From an uncultured Pseudomonadota bacterium (lineage in GTDB: Bacteria; Pseudomonadota; Gammaproteobacteria; Steroidobacterales; Steroidobacteraceae): a stretch of 64,000 bases of DNA. Position 1 is the first letter of the stretch. Every line of letters begins with the position of its first letter. The notes under the pieces are model-generated. The model was not told where the DNA came from and did not search any database. It worked only from the letters and a program-made list of their open reading frames with translations. The DNA lies in the NCBI GenBank assembly GCA_903885195.1, contig CAISHQ010000087.1:21135-85134 (forward strand), in the 5' to 3' direction. The position numbers and the translations under genes were made by a program. Of this stretch, positions 58,428 to 64,000 are shown piece by piece.

Positions 58428-59198
58428 ATGAGCGAAGTGCTGAGTAACATAGTGCCGCCCCTCGCACACGTGGTACTGAACCGCCCTGACAAGCGCAATG
58501 CGGTGACCGCGGCGATGTGGCAGTCGCTGCGCGACATCGCCCGACAGCTTGCCGCAGAGCCGTCAGTGCGCGTCGCACTGCTGAGTGGCGCCGGCAGCGA
58601 AGCCTTCAGCGCGGGAGCGGACATCGCCGAGATGCAGCGTAATCTCGCCGACGCGCAGCGTATGAAAACCATGCAGGACGTCGTGCTCGAGGCGCAAGCC
58701 TGCTGGGAGGCACTGCCGATCCCCACGATCGCAGTCATCCGTGGTGCCTGCACAGGCGGTGGCTGCGGACTTGCCCTCGCCTGCGACTTGCGCTTTGCAA
58801 CCCCGGACGCATTCTTCGCCATACCGCCGGCGAAACTGGGCCTCGCCTATTGCCTCGCAGACACCAAGCGTCTGTTCGATCTGGTTGGCCCTTCAAGAGC
58901 GAAGGAGATCCTGTACACAGGTCGCAAGGTGGGCTCTGCCGAAGCGCTGCGGCTCGGCCTGATCAACGACATCGTGCCGGCCGAGGAGCTCGATGCGCAC
59001 GCTCTGCGGGTGGCACACGACATCGCAGCCAATGCCGCCAACTCCGTGCGGGCCGCCAAGGCGGTCGTCAATATGATCTCGGCCGGTACGCGCAACGAGA
59101 CCGCTGAGTCGCGTCGCTACTACGACGAGAGCTTTTCCTCGCCCGAGTTCCTCGAGGGTGCCCGCGCGTTCATGGAGAAGCGGTCGCCGCGGTTTTGA
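58428..59198 (+). CDS. enoyl-CoA hydratase/isomerase family protein without hydratase glutamates
   Basis: A 256-residue crotonase-fold protein: LNRPDKRNAVTAAMW, FSAGADIAEM forming the first oxyanion loop, and RGACTGGGCGLALACDLRF the second. Classical hydratases have Glu in GGGCE and again 20 residues later; here these are Gly114 and Pro134. The enzyme therefore probably does not hydrate a double bond in the standard way and could be an isomerase, hydrolase, lyase or decarboxylase. It lies alone between the SDR and a convergent alpha/beta hydrolase (29-base overlap). Confidence 0.9.
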   Translation: MSEVLSNIVPPLAHVVLNRPDKRNAVTAAMWQSLRDIARQLAAEPSVRVALLSGAGSEAFSAGADIAEMQRNLADAQRMKTMQDVVLEAQACWEALPIPTIAVIRGACTGGGCGLALACDLRFATPDAFFAIPPAKLGLAYCLADTKRLFDLVGPSRAKEILYTGRKVGSAEALRLGLINDIVPAEELDAHALRVAHDIAANAANSVRAAKAVVNMISAGTRNETAESRRYYDESFSSPEFLEGARAFMEKRSPRF

Positions 59199-60147
59199 GC
59201 TCGAGCGGCGTATCCAGATAGCGCCGGATGACTGCGGCACTCTGCTGCGGCGCCTCCTGTACGAGCATGTGCCCGATGCCAGGCAGCACCTCGAGTTGTA
59301 CGGCAGGAGAGTTCTCGAGCAGCGCGCGCGTCTCATAGGCCAGAGACAGCGGCACGCGCTTATTCCTCTCGCCCCACATCAGCAGCACGGGAACACGAAT
59401 CGAGCGGATTTTCGCCTCCACGCCACCAGAGACGTACTGGCGCAGCAAATCGATCATGGCCTGGCGATTGCCTTCACGCATCCACATTAAGTACCACTCG
59501 TCGATCACCGCGTCCGTGACGCGCGCCGGATCGCCGTAGTCGTTGCGCAGCAGGTAGGCGGTGAACGCTCGCGGCGTCACCCAGGCGAGCAGATCAGCGA
59601 TCTTCGGTACGTTGGCGGGCGTCGTCCGCCCTCGAACGCGCGACTCGAGTGATCCCGGCGAAATCATCACCAGCCGCTCGATGCGCTCGGGATGATCGGC
59701 TGCATAGCGCATCGCCACCGTGCCGCCGATCGAGGTGCCGACCACGACGAAGCGCTCCAGACCGCGTGCATCCACGAATTGTTCGAACAGCGACTGGATG
59801 CGCTGGAGCGAGTAGTCGCCTGAGGGCTCGGGTCCGGTAAGACCGTGCGCCGGCAAGTCGACCCGGATGACCCGATAACGATCCTTGAGCGCAGTCGCCC
59901 ACGGCTCCCACATAAAAAGGCTCGCATAGTTGGCGTGCAGCAACACCACCGGGGAACCACTACCTTCCTCGCGGTAGTGCAGTCGTACGCCATCGACGAT
60001 CACGAACTGCGAGGGAGGCTTGGCCCAACGCTTCTCCACCGCCGCAACCGGGTGATCGCGATAGACCACCGCCGCCACGAGCAGCCCGACTACGAGGGCC
60101 GCCATTCCCCAGAACAGGCCTTTGCTCAATCGGACCCACCATGTCAT
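59170..60147 (-). CDS. alpha/beta hydrolase, membrane-anchored
   Basis: A 325-residue protein with an N-terminal membrane helix (residues 9-30) and a catalytic domain: VVLLHANYAS oxyanion region, nucleophile elbow VVGTSIGGTVAMRYA, then Asp in LMWGERNKRVP-like region and His in GIGHMLVQEAP. Esters, lactones or C-C bonds are possible substrates. The ATG at 60147 has a GGGGG-rich site; a TTG two codons upstream is weaker. It diverges from the MFS gene by 79 bases. Confidence 0.88.
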   Translation of the reverse strand: MTWWVRLSKGLFWGMAALVVGLLVAAVVYRDHPVAAVEKRWAKPPSQFVIVDGVRLHYREEGSGSPVVLLHANYASLFMWEPWATALKDRYRVIRVDLPAHGLTGPEPSGDYSLQRIQSLFEQFVDARGLERFVVVGTSIGGTVAMRYAADHPERIERLVMISPGSLESRVRGRTTPANVPKIADLLAWVTPRAFTAYLLRNDYGDPARVTDAVIDEWYLMWMREGNRQAMIDLLRQYVSGGVEAKIRSIRVPVLLMWGERNKRVPLSLAYETRALLENSPAVQLEVLPGIGHMLVQEAPQQSAAVIRRYLDTPLELKTAATASP

Positions 60148-60226
60148 GCACAACCCCCAGGCGCCCTGCTCACCATAGGCGCGCGGCAGTCACGCCGACA
60201 CACGCCCTACTGGCAGATATACTCCG

Positions 60227-61552
60227 ATGAGTTCCAATCCAAAACAGGCGGACGCCCACTTGACCACTTCAGCGCGTACCTCGGCCCACCCTGTCTATGC
60301 ATGGTTCGTCGTGGCGGTGCTCGCGCTCGCCAATTGCGTCTCCTTCATTGACCGCCTGATCCTCTCGCTGCTGGTGCAGCCCATCAAGGCCGACCTGCAG
60401 ATTTCCGATACGGCCTTCAGTCTGCTGGCCGGTGCCGCGTTCGCCATCTTCTACTGCGGTATGGGCCTCGTCATCGCGCGCTGGGCCGATCGATATAGTC
60501 GTAAATGGATCATCACCACAGGCGTGGTGCTGTGGTGCGCCATGACCTCGCTCGCCGGCACTGCCCGCTCCTACGCACAACTGTTCGCCTATCGAATCGG
60601 CGTCGGTGTTGGCGAGGCCACGTTGTCGCCCTCGGCCTACTCCATGCTCGCCGGATACTTCCCGCCGCAGCGGCTCTCGCTCGCGATCGGCGTGTTCAGC
60701 GCCGGCGTCACGGCAGGCACAGGCATCGCGTATCTGCTCGGGGGCGCGGCGATCGGCTGGGCGTTTTCTCAAGGTGCGGTCGCAGTGCCGTTGCTGGGAG
60801 AACTTGCTGGCTGGCGGCTCGTCATGGTGGTGGTGGGACTGCTCGGGCTGCCGGTCGCGTTGCTCATGTTGTTGGTTCGCGAGCCGGCGCGCCCCGCGGG
60901 CTTTACGCCCGCCTCGTTGGCCGAGGTGTGGGGGCACTTTCGGCGCAACCTCGGCGTCTACGGCTATGTTTTCGCCGGGTATGGCACGACCTCGGTCACC
61001 GCGTTTGCGGTGATGACCTGGACGCCCGCGCTGTACCAACGGCAGTACGGCGCTAGCATTCCTGAGGCTGCAGTCGTGCTCGGTACGGTGGCGCTCGTCG
61101 GTGGCCTGCTCGGTGCCTTCGCGGGTGGCGCGCTGTCGGACTGGCTGGAGTCACGCGGCGATCGACATGCGAAGCTTCGGGTCCTGTTCGGCTGCGGTCT
61201 CGGCCTCGTGCTGCCCTCGATCCTCGCCCCGCTCATGCCGACCATGCACAGCCACGCGGCACTGATTTTTTTCACGTTTTTCTTTGGCACGGCTGCTACC
61301 GGGCCCGCGGGGGCCTACGTACAGTCGATTACACCGGATGGGATGCGCGCCCAATTCGGCGCCGCGTATCAGCTCGCGCTCGTGCTGGTAGGCGCGACCG
61401 TAGGTCCGTTCGCCGTCGGGTTCACGACAGACTTCGTATTCGGCGACGAGCAGAAGATCGGCTGGTCGATGATTCTCACGTCTCTGATCGCCAACCCGCT
61501 CGCCGCATGGCTGCTGTGGCGGGCGCTCAGCTCAGCACGTGCACGGCCTTGA
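60227..61552 (+). CDS. MFS transporter (spinster-like)
   Basis: A 441-residue carrier with twelve hydrophobic segments. The loop motif IARWADRYSRKW after the second helix is the MFS motif A in the form seen in spinster/organic acid carriers, and FRIGVGVGEATLSPSAYSML plus PPQRLSLAIGVFSAG are family blocks. It most likely imports the pathway substrate or exports a product. It overlaps the convergent aldehyde dehydrogenase gene by 26 bases. Confidence 0.9.
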   Translation: MSSNPKQADAHLTTSARTSAHPVYAWFVVAVLALANCVSFIDRLILSLLVQPIKADLQISDTAFSLLAGAAFAIFYCGMGLVIARWADRYSRKWIITTGVVLWCAMTSLAGTARSYAQLFAYRIGVGVGEATLSPSAYSMLAGYFPPQRLSLAIGVFSAGVTAGTGIAYLLGGAAIGWAFSQGAVAVPLLGELAGWRLVMVVVGLLGLPVALLMLLVREPARPAGFTPASLAEVWGHFRRNLGVYGYVFAGYGTTSVTAFAVMTWTPALYQRQYGASIPEAAVVLGTVALVGGLLGAFAGGALSDWLESRGDRHAKLRVLFGCGLGLVLPSILAPLMPTMHSHAALIFFTFFFGTAATGPAGAYVQSITPDGMRAQFGAAYQLALVLVGATVGPFAVGFTTDFVFGDEQKIGWSMILTSLIANPLAAWLLWRALSSARARP

Positions 61553-62981
61553 GACGCGAGTAACTCAAGAGCTCCTCAAGGCACTCCTCGCCTCCGAGGC
61601 CACTGTCTTTCCAACCACCGAACGGCGTGCCGACAAAGTGCTGGCCTGCCGTATTGATCCACACGGTGCCAGCCTCGATCTGGCGGATCATGCGCATGGC
61701 GAGGGGTAACTCCCGTGTCCAAACAGCGGCCGTAAGGCCCAGCTCGCTGTCGTTGGCGAGCGCCACGGCCTCGGCCTCATCGCGAAACTTGAGCGCGCAG
61801 ACCACGGGGCCGAACACCTCCTCGCGTGCGAGGCGCATGGTGGGCGTGACGTCGGCGAACAGGGTCGGCTGAACCCAGTAGCCGTTCTCGAAGGCAGCGC
61901 CCGGAGGCCGGCCGCCACCCGTGACCAAACGAGCCCCCTCGCGCCGTGCAGAGTCGATGAGTTCAAGCACTCGTGCATGTTGGCGCGCCGAATTCACCGG
62001 GCCCATTTCGGAGTGCGGATCGAGCGGGTCACCGACGCGCAGCGCCGCCATGCGTGCGGCCACCCGATCGACGACCTCATCGTGTACCAACTCGTGCAGC
62101 AGCAGACGACTCGTGGATCCGCAGGACTGCCCCGCCCAGGCGAAGTTCATGCCACTCACCGCCGTCTCCACCACCCGATCGAGATCGGCGTCGGGAAAGA
62201 CGACGAAGGGATTCTTGCCGCCGAGCTCCAGCGTGACGTGCTTCACGGAGTTCGCCGCCGCTGCGCGTTGGATGGCGAGCCCCGTAGGCACAGAGCCCGT
62301 GAAGCCGATGCGTCGGATCAGCGGATGGCGCACGAGCGCATCACCCGCGGGCGCACCGCGACCATGGACGATATTGACGAGCCCTCGCGGCAAATAATCA
62401 CGACACAGTTCGCCGAGTATGGAACCGCTAAGCGGACTCGTTTCCGGCGTCTTGATGACCACACCGTTGCCCGCCATCAGGGGCGCAGCCAGATGTGCCG
62501 CCGCGAACATGAAGGGGTGATTGAAGGGCACGATGCGCGCGACCACACCATAGGGCTCGCGCAGCGTCAGGTGCAGCCCCGTGGCTGTGGCAGGAACCGT
62601 TTCGCCCTTCAGCTCGCTGCCGAGTCCTGCGAAGTACTCGAGATACCCGGCTGCAATCTGCACATCCGCCTGCAGTTTGGCGAGCGTGTTGCCGGTATCA
62701 CGCGCCTCGAGTTCGAGGATTTCACTGCCACGCGCACGGATCCCCGCGGCAAGCCCCCGCAGCGCCGCGGCACGCGCCCACACAGAAAGCGCCGCCCAAT
62801 CACGCTGCGCCGCCGCGCAAGCCCGCACGGCGCGATCGACATCTCCGGCCGTCGCGTTCGGCACGCGACCCAGGGGCTCCAAGGTTGCGGGACTGTGCGA
62901 GTCGATCCAATCACCCGCGGCGCCCCCCTCGCCCTCGGTTAAGGACCCATCGATCAGCATCAAGCGGTCGGCGTTGGACAC
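61527..62981 (-). CDS. NAD(P)-dependent aldehyde dehydrogenase
   Basis: A 484-residue ALDH-superfamily enzyme. Substrate/cofactor blocks: PFNHPFMFAAAHLAAPLMAGNGVVIKTPETSP, GFTGSVPTGLAI, catalytic Glu in VTLELGGKNP, catalytic Cys in WAGQSCGSTSRLL, and FGPVVCALKF near the C-terminus. The GTG at 62981 gives SNADRLMLIDGSL; an ATG at 62960 is an alternative. It starts 5 bases after the stop of the FG-GAP protein gene, so the two are co-transcribed. The aldehyde is unknown. Confidence 0.93.
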   Translation of the reverse strand: MSNADRLMLIDGSLTEGEGGAAGDWIDSHSPATLEPLGRVPNATAGDVDRAVRACAAAQRDWAALSVWARAAALRGLAAGIRARGSEILELEARDTGNTLAKLQADVQIAAGYLEYFAGLGSELKGETVPATATGLHLTLREPYGVVARIVPFNHPFMFAAAHLAAPLMAGNGVVIKTPETSPLSGSILGELCRDYLPRGLVNIVHGRGAPAGDALVRHPLIRRIGFTGSVPTGLAIQRAAAANSVKHVTLELGGKNPFVVFPDADLDRVVETAVSGMNFAWAGQSCGSTSRLLLHELVHDEVVDRVAARMAALRVGDPLDPHSEMGPVNSARQHARVLELIDSARREGARLVTGGGRPPGAAFENGYWVQPTLFADVTPTMRLAREEVFGPVVCALKFRDEAEAVALANDSELGLTAAVWTRELPLAMRMIRQIEAGTVWINTAGQHFVGTPFGGWKDSGLGGEECLEELLSYSRLKAVHVLS

Positions 62982-62986
62982 TGCGC

Positions 62987-64000
62987 TCAAGGCCCCGCTT
63001 CGACGATGCGCAGCGTCTGGCGCAGCGCAGGTTTCTCGATGACCTGTACGGCTCCCGATGGCCATCGCACCTCCACTCGATCCACTGTGGCGCGCGATCC
63101 CACACCAAAGATCATCACAGGGTCGTTGGTAGAGTTGTAGCCGTGAGCGCTTTGCAGCACCTGATGCTGCACCAGATCGCCGGCTACGACAGTCACGCGA
63201 GCCCCTAAGGGGCTTCGTGGACTACGCTTGCCCTCTAGCGCCACCTTCAGCCAGCCGTTTCGGTTCGCACGGTTGACCAGCAGGCGATTTCGACCCGCCT
63301 GTGCGCTGACCTGCTTGCCCATGGCGTAGTAGGTCCGCTCAGTGACGAAGAGATCCGCAAAACCATCATCATTGAGATCCGCAGCGCCGACGCCTGAGCC
63401 AATGCCGAGACCTTCTGCTCCTGAACCGCGGGTCACATCTTCGAACGTGCCATCGCCGCGATTTCGCAGCAGCGTATTTTCCGCGGGCTCCCACGCAATG
63501 TAGAACTGCACAAACGGCGGAAAGTCACTGATCACGTCGTTGATGAGTACGTTCGAAGGGCCTCCGTTATTCAGATAGAGATCGACATGCCCATCGTTAT
63601 CAAAGTCCGCCGCAACGCAGCCTCGCGTACCGCGGACGACGCCAGCACCAGACCGCGCGGTGATGTCCTCGAACGCCAGAGTGCCGCGCTCGCGCAAACG
63701 GTTAGCGATCATGCGTCCGGCCTGATCCGCCATGGGCAAGAACACGTCCATATCGCCGTCATGATCAAAATCGGCGATGCAGGCGCCCTGCGCGTTGCCG
63801 GGATTGAGAAACGGCAAGCCATTGGGTGGGCGTCGTGCGCGGGTGATGTCCTCGAACCGGCCATCACCCATATTGCGAAACAAGACTTTGCTGTCACGTT
63901 CGTTGGTCACGAGCAGGTCGATGCGACCGTCCTCGTCGAAATCGATCCAGTTCGGTGAACCTTGCGCGTTCGAGTCCTTGAGCTTGCCCTGCAGCGCAAC
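62987..64000 (-). CDS. FG-GAP/VCBS repeat protein with ASPIC/UnbV C-terminal domain, truncated by window edge
   Basis: The frame is open to the window end, so the N-terminus lies beyond 64000. The visible 337 residues carry several calcium-binding FG-GAP/VCBS blades with D-x-D-x-DG motifs: DFDEDGRIDLLVT, DFDHDGDMDVF, DFDNDGHVDLYLNN, DLNDDGFADLFVT. The end (KVALEGKRSPRSPLGARVTV to VEVRWPSGAVQVIEKP) is an ASPIC/UnbV domain. Such proteins are usually exported and often large. It is coupled to the downstream aldehyde dehydrogenase; its role is unknown. Confidence 0.9.
   Translation of the reverse strand, partial: VALQGKLKDSNAQGSPNWIDFDEDGRIDLLVTNERDSKVLFRNMGDGRFEDITRARRPPNGLPFLNPGNAQGACIADFDHDGDMDVFLPMADQAGRMIANRLRERGTLAFEDITARSGAGVVRGTRGCVAADFDNDGHVDLYLNNGGPSNVLINDVISDFPPFVQFYIAWEPAENTLLRNRGDGTFEDVTRGSGAEGLGIGSGVGAADLNDDGFADLFVTERTYYAMGKQVSAQAGRNRLLVNRANRNGWLKVALEGKRSPRSPLGARVTVVAGDLVQHQVLQSAHGYNSTNDPVMIFGVGSRATVDRVEVRWPSGAVQVIEKPALRQTLRIVEAGP

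Noticed and set aside
60218-60223. TATACT as a promoter for the MFS gene
   Set aside because: It lies three bases from the start codon, so transcription would begin inside the coding sequence; no -35 box.

Overview
The window is a dense, GC-rich bacterial chromosome segment with about 60 protein genes, three tRNA genes and no gene-free stretch over 300 bases; the longest gap is about 120 bases. It reads as a gammaproteobacterium. The clues are the uvrC-pgsA-tRNA-Gly-tRNA-Cys order, a fused aspartokinase/homoserine dehydrogenase leading a thrABC operon, a complete System I cytochrome c maturation operon, class II DAHP synthase, MsrPQ, and a glyoxylate shunt paired with an ScfR-type regulator. 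A lineage near Steroidobacterales, Nevskiales or Xanthomonadales is my guess, not a demonstrated placement. There is no integrase, transposase, phage gene, CRISPR array or rRNA.

Layout. 0-2 kb: tail of an unknown membrane protein, an alpha/beta-hydrolase-fold protein lacking the usual serine, and a rhomboid protease. 2-11.5 kb (minus strand): ccmABCDEFGH and ccmI, followed without a break by an ATP/ADP-translocase-like carrier and a MATE exporter; tRNA-Leu(TAA) lies just upstream. 11.7-21.2 kb: a block of mostly secreted or membrane-anchored enzymes (carboxylesterase, PQQ-type sugar dehydrogenase, M1 peptidase with its small partner, penicillin acylase) plus a PLP gamma-lyase-like enzyme. This block separates tRNA-Leu from tRNA-Cys and tRNA-Gly. 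21.3-24.6 kb: tRNA-Cys, tRNA-Gly, pgsA, uvrC and a family 5 uracil-DNA glycosylase. 24.6-30.5 kb: icd, aceA, aceB and a divergent regulator, which is the isocitrate branch point in one place. 30.5-35.9 kb: aroF (class II), mazG and a CoA pyrophosphatase on one strand; purB and mnmA on the other. 35.9-44.4 kb: an aconitase with a histone-like lysine-rich tail, a HAD phosphatase, msrPQ, a YgjP-type metallopeptidase, threonine aldolase, TatD and a NERD protein. 44.4-49.1 kb: thrA-thrB-thrC. 49.2-64 kb: an accessory catabolic region with a TauE exporter, a MaoC hydratase, a methyltransferase, MmgE/PrpD, a CoA ligase, an amidase, a PuuE-like deacetylase, an SDR, a crotonase, an alpha/beta hydrolase, an MFS carrier, an aldehyde dehydrogenase and the C-terminal part of an FG-GAP/ASPIC protein.

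How the parts fit. Icd, AceA, AceB and the regulator control carbon flow from acetyl-CoA or fatty acids, and AcnA supplies isocitrate. The 52-63 kb region looks like an unassigned degradation pathway for an amide- or cyclic-imide-containing carboxylic acid: ring or amide opening, CoA activation, hydration/dehydration and oxidation, with uptake by the MFS carrier. This is inferred from families and adjacency only. The segment is strongly compacted: most co-directional neighbours share ATGA or GTGA stop/start overlaps, and eight of ten convergent pairs overlap at their 3' ends.
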